DNA from: Spirochaetales bacterium
GTDB taxonomy: Bacteria; Spirochaetota; Spirochaetia; ARS1246
Direction of reading: 5' to 3'
DNA: 18,028 bases
NCBI GenBank assembly: GCA_018644745.1
Contig: JABGPX010000473.1
Span: 1-18,028 of the forward strand
In this document: positions 6,802 through 14,149 of the stretch, piece by piece
How positions within the stretch are numbered: position 1 is the first letter of the stretch
Layout of the letters: each line of letters begins with the position of its first letter
Program-made: the position numbers and the translations under genes
The notes under the pieces: model-generated
Seen by the model: only the letters and a program-made list of their open reading frames with translations
Told to the model about the DNA's origin: nothing
The model's database searches: none

Positions 6802-8616
6802 ATGCCCAATGATCAAACAGACCAAAGCCTTGAAGAACTCACCTCGCCTACTTTATCGAAAGAAGAGAAGCTTGCCTTTGCCACCCGATTCTCCTCCGAT
6901 CTTTTTGCCTACATCAATAATAGAGGTGAAGTGGAGCTATTTAACAAGGCATTTAAGAGGGAATTGGGAGCTGACCATGATGATCTCGAAGGCATTCCGA
7001 TCGCGGATTTATTTAAACGCACCGAGTTTGGCCAGATATTCACACTCCATTTTGCCGAATGCCTGGAAGGAAAGCAGACTTTTACCGAATATCACCATGT
7101 AGGTCAGAAGGGTATCGACAAGCATTTCGGTATTCAATTTATTCCTTATTTCTCAGGAAACCTCGTAACCAGCGCCCTGGTTCTGTTTAGAGATATCTCC
7201 TATGTCAGGCGCCTTGAAGATAAAGTACAGTTCTTGGAGTATCATGACAGGCGGACGGGGCTCCCTAATCGACGGTCTCTTGATCTGGTTCTTGAAAAAG
7301 AGCTGGCGAAAGGGCGCCGAAAGGATGTAGATCGCCGATTGGCGGTGCTTTTTATCAGTCTTGAGAACTTCGCCCGGGTCAATCAGACATATGGCCATGA
7401 AGTTGGCGATATCCTTCTCGAGAACAGCGGGCTGCGGATTAAAGAGACCCTTATAAGCGAGCTTCTTCGAGACAGTGATTATGTCTTTGAATCTGCTGAG
7501 AAAGAAAACGAGCAGGTTAAGGTAGACAGCCCCGAGCTCCCGGAGACAAAACAGCTGTTTCGTTTCGAGGGGAAGGAATTCGCGGCGGTACTACCCGACA
7601 TAACCCGCGAAACCGACGCGGCGCTGGTTGCCTCGCGAATCACTAAAAATGTGTCTCTGCCGTATCATGATAAATTCGGATCTGAGATATTTATTAAATG
7701 TCATGTGGGTATCTCGGTATATCCGAATGACGGCGTTGATAAGGATACACTTGTGCAGCAAGCGGCCTCGGCTATGCATGAGGCACGGCGGCGTAAGATG
7801 GACTTTCTTCTTTTTAACCCGGAACTACATGATCGGGCATTGGAGAAGATGCGGCTCGGAGGAAGCATCTATAACGCGTTTATAGAGTCTCAATTCGAGC
7901 TGTATTTCCAGCCCGTTGTTGATTACCTTGGTGAAATCGTTGGCGCCGAGGCGCTTATTCGATGGAACCACCCCGAGAGAGGTATTGTCCAGCCTGCCGA
8001 GTTCCTTCCTCTTGCCGAAGAAAAAGGAATTATTGTAAATATTGGTAAATGGGTACTCTATTCGGTTGTAAAGCAGCTTGAGAGCTGGCCTAACGATATT
8101 TATGTCGCACTTAATCTGAGCTCCCGCGAGCTCGAGCAGCCTCAGACGGTGGACAATATTATTCGAGCAATTCAGGGAGCTAAGGATCTAGATGCCCGGC
8201 AGTTGAAGATTGAAATCTCCGAAACAGACAGCATGAAGGATCCGGAAAAAAACATGCCTAAAATGCTGAAGCTGGCTGATAAGGGCATCGATATCCAAGT
8301 TGGTGATTTCGGTACGGGACACTCCTCCCTCAGCCACTTGAAAAATCTGCCTGCCAGATCGCTAAAAATTGACAGGTCGTTTGTAACTGACATCGTTCAC
8401 AATTCTGAAGACAGGAAATTCCTCGAAAGCATTATCGAGCTTGCATACAGCAGAAAGAAAACCGTCATTGTTCAGGGAGTAGAGAGCGTGGAGCAGGTTG
8501 AGTTGATTCGGCAAATGAAGCCGGTTTTCATGCAGGGGTATTATTTCAGCGGTCCGGTACCTGCGGAAGTATTCGAACGCTTCATAAACCGTCGAATACG
8601 CCTGCCAATTTCCTGA
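6802..8616 (+). CDS. PAS-GGDEF-EAL protein with both catalytic domains degenerate
   Basis: A 604-residue cytoplasmic signalling protein: PAS-like sensor at about 25-132, GGDEF domain about 145-340, EAL domain about 345-600. The GGDEF signature is EGKEF (256-260), the metal aspartates of the F-x-D-x-D strand are Ser and Glu (FISLENF, 184-190), and a charged insert of about 25 residues (228-252) precedes the signature, so cyclase activity is unlikely. The EAL domain keeps Glu383 (EAL), Asn438, Glu471, Glu474, Asp502, Lys522 and Gln578. However, the first Asp of DDFGTG is Gly501, and the Glu of AEGVE, the proposed catalytic base in RocR (E352), is Gln558. The spacing to RocR positions (30, 21, 36, 20) agrees. 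It therefore probably binds c-di-GMP rather than breaking it down, like FimX or LapD. The start is the ATG just after a promoter. The small Cys4 gene follows after 24 bases and may be co-transcribed. Confidence 0.92.
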   Translation: MPNDQTDQSLEELTSPTLSKEEKLAFATRFSSDLFAYINNRGEVELFNKAFKRELGADHDDLEGIPIADLFKRTEFGQIFTLHFAECLEGKQTFTEYHHVGQKGIDKHFGIQFIPYFSGNLVTSALVLFRDISYVRRLEDKVQFLEYHDRRTGLPNRRSLDLVLEKELAKGRRKDVDRRLAVLFISLENFARVNQTYGHEVGDILLENSGLRIKETLISELLRDSDYVFESAEKENEQVKVDSPELPETKQLFRFEGKEFAAVLPDITRETDAALVASRITKNVSLPYHDKFGSEIFIKCHVGISVYPNDGVDKDTLVQQAASAMHEARRRKMDFLLFNPELHDRALEKMRLGGSIYNAFIESQFELYFQPVVDYLGEIVGAEALIRWNHPERGIVQPAEFLPLAEEKGIIVNIGKWVLYSVVKQLESWPNDIYVALNLSSRELEQPQTVDNIIRAIQGAKDLDARQLKIEISETDSMKDPEKNMPKMLKLADKGIDIQVGDFGTGHSSLSHLKNLPARSLKIDRSFVTDIVHNSEDRKFLESIIELAYSRKKTVIVQGVESVEQVELIRQMKPVFMQGYYFSGPVPAEVFERFINRRIRLPIS

Positions 8617-8640
8617 TAACCTGCCGGCCGAAATTAAGCG

Positions 8641-8808
8641 ATGAGCTGGGATTGCAAATATAAAACTGGAAAAAGCGAGTGCCGCCGGCTATCAGGCGAA
8701 TGCCGGCCGGGTGACAAGGGCTGTGTTCTCTACGGCAAATACGTCTTCCCATTCAAAGACGAGAAAAAGCCCGACACCAATTCACTTAAGAAAGAAGCTG
8801 AGCTTTGA
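8641..8808 (+). CDS. 55-residue four-cysteine protein
   Basis: A small gene beginning MSWDCKY and ending KKEAEL, 55 residues, mostly polar and charged. Four cysteines at 5, 14, 21 and 28 are spaced C-x8-C-x6-C-x6-C, followed by GCVLYGKYVF and a lysine-rich tail. This looks like a small metal-binding (zinc or iron-sulfur) module; I have a general impression of similar short MxWxC...GCVLYGK proteins in anaerobic bacteria but cannot name the family. Its third-position base choices look coding and the frame contains no rare features. It begins 24 bases after the GGDEF-EAL stop and ends one base before the convergent MutT gene, so it fills the whole space between them. The ribosome site is weak. 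Function unknown. Confidence 0.72.
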   Translation: MSWDCKYKTGKSECRRLSGECRPGDKGCVLYGKYVFPFKDEKKPDTNSLKKEAEL

Positions 8809-8809
8809 A

Positions 8810-9208
8810 TTATCGATTCCGTCGGTTTTCAAGCCTACGGACAAAAGGAACATCCGCCGGCGCGAATTTATAACCTGCAATATTAGCTACAGTTATCCAT
8901 TCGATTTCCTCGTGAACAAGTGCAGAAGGCGCGCCTGCGTATCTGTCTACCGTGTATGCAAAAAGATGGATCCGCTTTATGCCGTATTCATAATACGACT
9001 CATCGAAAGGAGAGTACTCCATAACACGGATCCCGAGCTCCTCCCGTAGTTCCCGAACCAAACACTGTCCTAAGGTCTCGCCGTGTTTAGTTTTCCCGCC
9101 CGGGAACTCCCATAATCCGGCAAGCGAATCCCCTGGCCCTCTTTTTGCCGCCAAAACCCGGCCCTGGTTTTGGAGTATTCCGGCTGTAACGGAAATAACT
9201 GGATTCAT
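8810..9208 (-). CDS. MutT-type Nudix hydrolase
   Basis: A 132-residue Nudix protein, the normal size for MutT (8-oxo-dGTP diphosphatase). The full Nudix box G-x5-E-x7-R-E-U-x-E-E-x-G-U is present: Gly38, Glu44, Arg52-Glu53, Glu56-Glu57, Gly59-Ile60. The preceding KRGPGDSLAGLWEFPGG matches the MutT substrate loop (K/R-R-x4-x-x-x-G-L-W-E-F-P-G-G), which supports nucleotide-pool sanitation over other Nudix roles. The tail carries the EEIEWITV strand of the family. The ATG at 9208 is preceded by AGGGAAG. A TACAAT -10-like hexamer just upstream would place transcription start very close to the ATG, but the -35 is poor. It is divergent from the b561-like gene. Confidence 0.9.
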   Translation of the reverse strand: MNPVISVTAGILQNQGRVLAAKRGPGDSLAGLWEFPGGKTKHGETLGQCLVRELREELGIRVMEYSPFDESYYEYGIKRIHLFAYTVDRYAGAPSALVHEEIEWITVANIAGYKFAPADVPFVRRLENRRNR

Positions 9209-9280
9209 TTTTCTTCCCTATTGTAGAATTTGACTCTTGCTCACCCATCGATTAATTTCAGAAAGCATATCATTATGGTG

Positions 9281-9311
9281 TTGTTATATACATTGTGTTA
9301 CCGTGTATAGA
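9281..9311 (+). promoter_or_regulatory. Putative promoter with operator-like dyad before the b561-like gene
   Basis: TTGTTA (9281-9286) is followed by TGTATA (9304-9309, 17-base spacer) or TATAGA (9306-9311, 19-base spacer). An inverted repeat TATACA (9287-9292) / TGTATA (9304-9309) with an 11-base centre overlaps these elements, as repressor sites often do. Both calls are by eye in an A/T-rich region of the 146-base divergent spacer. Confidence 0.3.
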
Positions 9312-9354
9312 ATTAATGTTTTTTAGAGCAATGTAAACTGTTGAAAGGAGATCT

Positions 9355-9894
9355 ATGGTGAATACAAAGGCAGATAGAAGAGGAATAAACGGCAGCAACC
9401 GGAGACAGGCTTTTCTCATTCTTATGCCGATGTTTCTTCTGGTTTTTGTTTTTCCCGTCGCGGCTCAATCCGATGGTTTCCCCCTCGGCTGGCAGGAGCT
9501 TCTGCCAATTCACATAACCGCGATGAGCCTTTCAGGCGCCGGTATTCTTGTCGGGATGCTTATCGCCCGTTACCGGAAGGGAAAGTCAAAGAACTGGATG
9601 AAGCAGCACAAAATTATCCAGCTGTGCTCTGCGGGACTGGCCTTGCTTGGCATTGCAACGGCTGTCACCATGGTCGAGGTTACATATGGTACCCATTTGA
9701 ACGTGACCCATTCCATTGTAGCGCTTGTATCCTTCGTTTCTATCGTGCTCGCTATTGTTGTGGCGTATGGTTTTCTCAAGAGAAAGAATCACAAGAAGGA
9801 ATTGAGAACTCTGCATCGATGGATCGGGAGATTAGCGATTCTCGGTTGGCTCACAACTATCGCATTTGGTCTTTTCGCAGCCGGTATTCTTTAA
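9355..9894 (+). CDS. Exported/membrane cytochrome b561-like protein
   Basis: A 179-residue protein with an N-terminal signal sequence (basic RR at 16-17, hydrophobic core 20-33, likely cleavage after Ala37 in VAA-QSD) and four hydrophobic helices. Histidines fall where b561-type haem ligands are expected: His53 (PIHITAMS), His85 (WMKQHKIIQ), His119 (THSIVAL) and His154 (LHRWIGRL). The pattern Lys-Trp-x-x-x-His ... His-Ser ... His-Arg-x-x-Gly-Arg is that of the cytochrome b561 core, which moves electrons across the membrane. It is shorter than eukaryotic b561 proteins. AAGGAG precedes the ATG by four bases; a GTG three bases later would have better spacing. The assignment rests on helix and histidine pattern only; a DUF420- or DUF4079-like haem membrane protein is the alternative. 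Confidence 0.7.
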   Translation: MVNTKADRRGINGSNRRQAFLILMPMFLLVFVFPVAAQSDGFPLGWQELLPIHITAMSLSGAGILVGMLIARYRKGKSKNWMKQHKIIQLCSAGLALLGIATAVTMVEVTYGTHLNVTHSIVALVSFVSIVLAIVVAYGFLKRKNHKKELRTLHRWIGRLAILGWLTTIAFGLFAAGIL

Positions 9895-9924
9895 ACAGCG
9901 GAGCATAAGTTTCCAGGTCCAATT

Positions 9925-10854
9925 ATGACATATGATATCATCGGAGATGTACATGGATATGTACGTAATCTCACAATTCTGCTGGAAAAGCTGGGGTATA
10001 GAAAGTCCAGCGGCTTGTACATTCATCCCGATTCCGGCAGGCAGGCGATATTCCTCGGCGACCTAATAGACAGAGGACCTGATATCGCCTTAACCCTGGC
10101 AATTGTCCGCGGAATGGAGAAAAATGGCGCTGCACGGGTGGTGATGGGCAATCATGAATACAACGCTATTTGCTTCAACACATTAAAATCTGGAGACAGC
10201 CATCGATGGATGAGGAAAAGGGAAGATAAAAATCTATATCAGCATATTGAGACCTTGTATCAGTTCAGAGACCGCAAAGACGAGTGGAAAGATTATGTCG
10301 AATGGTTTAGAGCTCTTCCTCTTTTCCTCGATCTTGACGGAATCAGGGTGGTTCACGCAGCTTGGGATCCAGCTTCTCTCGAGATTTTTGCCGGATATTC
10401 GGCCGAGGGAAACAAGTTGACCACGGACCTTCTGGAGCAAGGCACCATACGCGGCAATCCTGAATTCTCTGCATTCCAAAACACACTCAAAGGCATCGAA
10501 CTAAAGCTGCCTGATGGCATAACCTTTACCGATAAGGATGGGAATTCGAGACGGGAGATGAGGGTGAAGTGGTGGCGTCCCGCCAAGGGAAGGAAATACA
10601 ATGATATCGCTTTCCATCCGCACCCCGAGATAAACGGGCGGTTTGTTTCGGATGAGATTTCTCGAGCGGTTCCGGGTTATGATGATGATAAGCCGGTTTT
10701 TGTCGGTCATTATTGGCTGCATAGGGAGACTCCCTCGGTACTCAGTCCAATGGTTGCATGCCTCGATTACAGCGTTGCTGCGGGAGGATATCTCACCGCG
10801 TATACCTGGAGCGGTGAAACCGTTCTTAATAATAATAATTTTACTGTTGCCTGA
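9925..10854 (+). CDS. PPP-family metallophosphatase
   Basis: A 309-residue cytoplasmic calcineurin-like phosphoesterase. The three PPP signatures are clear: GDVHG at 7-11, GDLIDRGP at 45-52 and GNHE at 75-78, with later metal ligands in VVHAAW and VGHYW. These bind a two-metal centre. Bacterial relatives are PrpA-like Ser/Thr phosphatases and ApaH-like diadenosine tetraphosphatases. The length exceeds PrpA (about 220) and is nearer ApaH-like proteins, but the middle is unlike ApaH, with a long helical insert (residues about 100-135) and a late strand-rich segment (190-235). Its substrate is therefore open. It follows the b561-like gene by 30 bases with a weak ribosome site. A 6-bp hairpin starts at its stop codon. 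Confidence 0.85.
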   Translation: MTYDIIGDVHGYVRNLTILLEKLGYRKSSGLYIHPDSGRQAIFLGDLIDRGPDIALTLAIVRGMEKNGAARVVMGNHEYNAICFNTLKSGDSHRWMRKREDKNLYQHIETLYQFRDRKDEWKDYVEWFRALPLFLDLDGIRVVHAAWDPASLEIFAGYSAEGNKLTTDLLEQGTIRGNPEFSAFQNTLKGIELKLPDGITFTDKDGNSRREMRVKWWRPAKGRKYNDIAFHPHPEINGRFVSDEISRAVPGYDDDKPVFVGHYWLHRETPSVLSPMVACLDYSVAAGGYLTAYTWSGETVLNNNNFTVA

Positions 10855-10868
10855 TCCGGTCTCGGATC
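10853..10868 (+). other. 6-bp hairpin after the metallophosphatase stop
   Basis: GATCCG (10853-10858), loop GTCT, CGGATC (10863-10868). It overlaps the TGA stop and is followed by only three T bases, so it is not a convincing terminator. It could be a weak attenuator or an RNA-processing or mRNA-stabilising hairpin before the next gene's GGGAGG ribosome site. Confidence 0.3.
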
Positions 10869-10889
10869 CGCAGATTTGGGAGGTGCCGT

Positions 10890-11312
10890 ATGGGCACTGG
10901 GGAAAAGAAAAAGCGCAGAGAAATAAATGGATTTCTTAACAGCTTTTTGCTTCGGGATGGCGAGAACTCATATCCGCTGCGGGAGCATCATGCGGCGAGA
11001 GACATGATCGCCGAGTTCGCCGAGCCGATGAAAGGCCTGTTTGAGACCACGACCACCAGGTACAGTGTTGCCGTATTTGCATGGAATCTTAGTTTGGCAG
11101 AGGAAGACCGTCGGGGCGAGTTGATGGAATCATTTCTCGAACCGCTTGTGCAGGGGAACGAAGAAGGCTTGCGGGTTCTTACCGATCTGATCGAATCACT
11201 TGTCGACCGCCGGGAAACTCTGTATCCCCAGGAAACGCTGTTGATTCTGCCGGATGAAAGCTATGTTCCGCCGGAAGTAGATGATGAAGTAGACGATGAG
11301 GGAGGTGAATAG
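10890..11312 (+). CDS. Unrecognised 140-residue acidic-tailed protein
   Basis: I do not recognise this protein. It has no signal peptide or membrane segment. A basic start (KKKRR at 6-10) is followed by a mainly helical middle (residues about 35-110, including YSVAVFAWNLSLAEEDRRGE) and a strongly acidic tail (PPEVDDEVDDEGGE), so the charge is split between the two ends. GGGAGG nine bases upstream supports the ATG at 10890. The stop is one base before the next start, and the next gene's ribosome site lies inside its last codons. The two are therefore almost certainly co-expressed and probably work together. It is likely a soluble cytoplasmic protein; a nucleic-acid or protein-complex role is possible but not shown. 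Confidence 0.8.
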   Translation: MGTGEKKKRREINGFLNSFLLRDGENSYPLREHHAARDMIAEFAEPMKGLFETTTTRYSVAVFAWNLSLAEEDRRGELMESFLEPLVQGNEEGLRVLTDLIESLVDRRETLYPQETLLILPDESYVPPEVDDEVDDEGGE

Positions 11313-11313
11313 A

Positions 11314-12537
11314 ATGGCAGCTAAAAGCGGACCTTTACCGCCTCAGAGCGGCGCTTCATCCTGGAAGGACGATAGCGCTCCGCTGCTTTCGGAGATCCAC
11401 GATCTTGAAGAGCATGTGGAGGCCGTTGACCTGGCATATGAAGGACTCAGGGAACTTGACGATCTGTACAGGCTTATAGATCTGAAGCTTGATATAAGTT
11501 TGCTGCTGCTTACGCACCGTGATGTACGAGATATCGAAGACCGGACCGCGGTCGCCCGGACGCAGGCCACGGATGCCCTTGTGCTCACCGATTCTCTTCA
11601 AACGAGCAACATCAGCCTTGATCAGAAGGATGAGTTTACCAATTCCGAAGAAATGCTTGGTATCAGAGAAAAGCTTCAGAACCTTGTGGTTTTCGGCGGT
11701 GCCAATCTCTTTGACGCGGAGAATACAAAGCAGGCCAGAGTAAGGAGGGTGGGGGCGTCGATAAAAAAGGCGCTGCTGAAGTATACCGGCGGACAGCACC
11801 AGACCAGCGGTCCGCAGGTGAAAACACCCGATCATCTTGCGGCGTATGAAATCCCGGAAGGCGAAGAGGATATAAATCTATCCGAGAAAATTGTTCTCCC
11901 CCTTTCTCAGGCAGTAGTATTGATCGAGGAAGAAATGCTGCCTGCCCTCGAAGATAAACTGGCGGCGAATCCGGGTGATCCGGAGCTGATCCGTCGTAAA
12001 AACAGGCTGATTGATCAGGTCGCCGACTACAAAACCTCGAAGTTCTTTCCCAGGGCAAGACCTGCGACTATGGAAAAAGATCTCTTTACCGCAGCTCTCG
12101 CCGGATATACCGCTTCCGGCGAAGTCCTGGTAACTATAAATCTCCCTTCGATTCAGAGCTCAGGGAACACATACGATCATCTTCTTGAACATCTGCGGGT
12201 GGAAATTGTAAGGGATAGCGCGGGAATGGGGATTTCCCCGCGCCTTGATGCCGCGGTTAAAACTGCCCGGTCACTGGAAAGCGGCAAGCGCGGCGCTCTT
12301 CTTGAGGTGCTGAATAAACTCGATGTGCCCGCATTATTCCGCGAACTATCCGTCGAGTTCCCATTTCTCCGGCGTCTTGAAAGCCGGCAGGATCTCAAGC
12401 TGCTCGCCGATCTTGCAGCGAAGGGTCAAAGAAACGAACTCAAAAAAATTATATCCGTCATGGCCGAAGAGGATACAAACCTATTGGAAACATCAAACAG
12501 AAAACTCCAGCTGCCCACCGATCCCCTGGAAGAATAA
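11314..12537 (+). CDS. Unrecognised 407-residue, mostly helical protein
   Basis: Not recognised. The chosen ATG at 11314 has GGGAGGTGA just upstream; an ATG at 11296 is in frame but lies inside the previous gene without a ribosome site. There is no signal peptide or membrane segment. Residues about 20-140 look like alpha-helical or coiled-coil sequence rich in Glu, Asp and Leu (LLSEIHDLEEHVEAVDLAY, LRELDDLYRLIDLKLDISLLLL). Around 225-290 there is a strand-rich segment (GEVLVTINLPSIQSSG, LRVEIVRDSAG). The C-terminus returns to short helices resembling a repeat (LEVLNKLDVPALFREL, LKLLADLAAKGQRNELKKI). It is coupled to the 140-residue gene. Role unknown; a structural or scaffold protein is only a guess. 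Confidence 0.8.
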   Translation: MAAKSGPLPPQSGASSWKDDSAPLLSEIHDLEEHVEAVDLAYEGLRELDDLYRLIDLKLDISLLLLTHRDVRDIEDRTAVARTQATDALVLTDSLQTSNISLDQKDEFTNSEEMLGIREKLQNLVVFGGANLFDAENTKQARVRRVGASIKKALLKYTGGQHQTSGPQVKTPDHLAAYEIPEGEEDINLSEKIVLPLSQAVVLIEEEMLPALEDKLAANPGDPELIRRKNRLIDQVADYKTSKFFPRARPATMEKDLFTAALAGYTASGEVLVTINLPSIQSSGNTYDHLLEHLRVEIVRDSAGMGISPRLDAAVKTARSLESGKRGALLEVLNKLDVPALFRELSVEFPFLRRLESRQDLKLLADLAAKGQRNELKKIISVMAEEDTNLLETSNRKLQLPTDPLEE

Positions 12538-12574
12538 CCACGGGTTCTGATATTCTTTGATTCCGAGGATTCAA

Positions 12575-14128
12575 ATGGGGCAGCTTCTTCTTTACAACGG
12601 TAACATCATAACTCTCGACCCGGCCTGTCCGAAGTCCGAGGCAGTACTCATCGGAGAAGATCTTATTTTGTCCGTTGGATCCGATCGCGAGATGGCCGAT
12701 AGCGCATGTGCCGGGGCTCGGTGCATAAATCTCGAGGGTCGAACAGTTATCCCGGGCTTTAATGACAACCACCTCCATGCCGTATCAATGGGAGTTCGGC
12801 AGATTCTTCCTCAGCTTCACGGGCTTGATGAGTCAGGTATTGTTGAGGCGCTTCGCCTCGGGTATCCCGATGCCAAACCCGGAGCGCTCCTGACCGGCAT
12901 CGGCTGGGATTATACAACCTGCCCTGAACCCAAAAAAGAAGTTTTGGATAAAGCGTTCCCTGACAATCCTGTGCTGTTGATACAATTCTCCGGTCACGGC
13001 ATCTGGGTCAGTTCAAATATTCTTCGAAAGATGAAAATAGGCAGACCTAAGTCGGCTTTGCGGGTCGGCACGGTAATCCGAGACGCCGCCGGAGAAGCTA
13101 CCGGGGTGCTCAGAGGAGCAATCCAGCACCCGTATATAAAACGAATATTCTGGGTGGCACAGTACCGGCGCCGGGAAAATGCGAAGTACCTGCGGTTTGC
13201 CCTCGATCAGTTTGCTCGCGCGGGAATCACCTCCGTTCAGGACAATACCTGGTTTTTTCCCACGGTGAGAAACTTAGCCCGCGCCTATGCCAGGGATGAG
13301 CTTTCCTGCCGTTTTTCATGCTGGTCTTACGGCAGCAGCAGGTTCTCACGGGCGCTCATGGGAATGATGCCTTATAGAGATCAATGGTACAGCCGCGGAC
13401 CGGTTAAGCTCTTCGTTGACGGTGCGTTTTCATCAAGATCCGCATGGCTGACCAAGGACTACTCAAATGATCCGGGGAACTCGGGACAAGGGCTGAACGG
13501 GGCGGAGATTGCCTCGCTTCTCGAGCCTCTGGTGAAGCGGCGAAAAACCGCGGTATGCCACGCAATTGGCGATAGAGCGGTGAAAGAGTACCTCGATGGA
13601 ATTGAACTTCTTATCAGGAAGTATCCATACATTCCCGATCTGCGTCTCCGCATTGAACACGTCCAGCTTATTCGGCCGGGAGATATACCCAGGATCAAAG
13701 CTCACGGCATTCTCATCGCTTCGCAGCCGGCGGCGGTGGCGGACCCTGAGAAAGATTTGGAGCTGATTGGGGAGAAAAGGCTGAAAACAGCGTACCCATA
13801 TCGCGCCCTACTTGATGCCGGGGTAGATCTGTCGTTTGGGTCCGACGCCCCTGCGGAGCTTTTTTTCGATCCGCTCCAGTCGATTCACGCAGCCGTGAAC
13901 AGAGAACCTGAGGTCGCGGTATCTGCCCGGGAAGCTTTGAGATGTTATACCGAGTGGAGTGCGTTCGCGGAGTTTCGCGAGGATCAAAAAGGCACTGTTA
14001 CTCCGGGTAAGGCCGCTGATCTCGCTATTCTGTCTGATGACATTCTTGCTGTCGATCCGGTTAAGATCAGGGATATTAAAGTAGAAATGACAATTTCCGC
14101 GGGCCGCGTTGTTTACAATGCTATCTGA
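12575..14128 (+). CDS. YtcJ-like amidohydrolase (amidohydrolase_3 family)
   Basis: A 517-residue metal-dependent hydrolase of the amidohydrolase superfamily. The N-terminal beta sandwich (LLLYNGNIITLD) leads into the TIM barrel. The first-strand motif is GFNDNHLH (61-68), giving metal ligands His66 and His68. Others are His329 in HAIGDRA, His362 in RIEHVQ and Asp424 in FGSDAP. The C-terminal GKAADLAILSDDIL segment is typical. YtcJ-like enzymes hydrolyse exocyclic C-N bonds (formamides, N-acyl or urea-type substrates); most are uncharacterised. I choose the ATG at 12575 with GAGGA five bases before it rather than a TTG at 12557. The aldo/keto reductase gene follows after 21 bases, so the two are probably one unit. 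Confidence 0.9.
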   Translation: MGQLLLYNGNIITLDPACPKSEAVLIGEDLILSVGSDREMADSACAGARCINLEGRTVIPGFNDNHLHAVSMGVRQILPQLHGLDESGIVEALRLGYPDAKPGALLTGIGWDYTTCPEPKKEVLDKAFPDNPVLLIQFSGHGIWVSSNILRKMKIGRPKSALRVGTVIRDAAGEATGVLRGAIQHPYIKRIFWVAQYRRRENAKYLRFALDQFARAGITSVQDNTWFFPTVRNLARAYARDELSCRFSCWSYGSSRFSRALMGMMPYRDQWYSRGPVKLFVDGAFSSRSAWLTKDYSNDPGNSGQGLNGAEIASLLEPLVKRRKTAVCHAIGDRAVKEYLDGIELLIRKYPYIPDLRLRIEHVQLIRPGDIPRIKAHGILIASQPAAVADPEKDLELIGEKRLKTAYPYRALLDAGVDLSFGSDAPAELFFDPLQSIHAAVNREPEVAVSAREALRCYTEWSAFAEFREDQKGTVTPGKAADLAILSDDILAVDPVKIRDIKVEMTISAGRVVYNAI

Positions 14129-14149
14129 CATCGGTTAAAGTACGTTCTC

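Noticed and set aside
7567..7581. Active diguanylate cyclase call for the GGDEF domain
   Set aside because: The signature is EGKEF and the metal-binding aspartates are replaced, so activity is unlikely.
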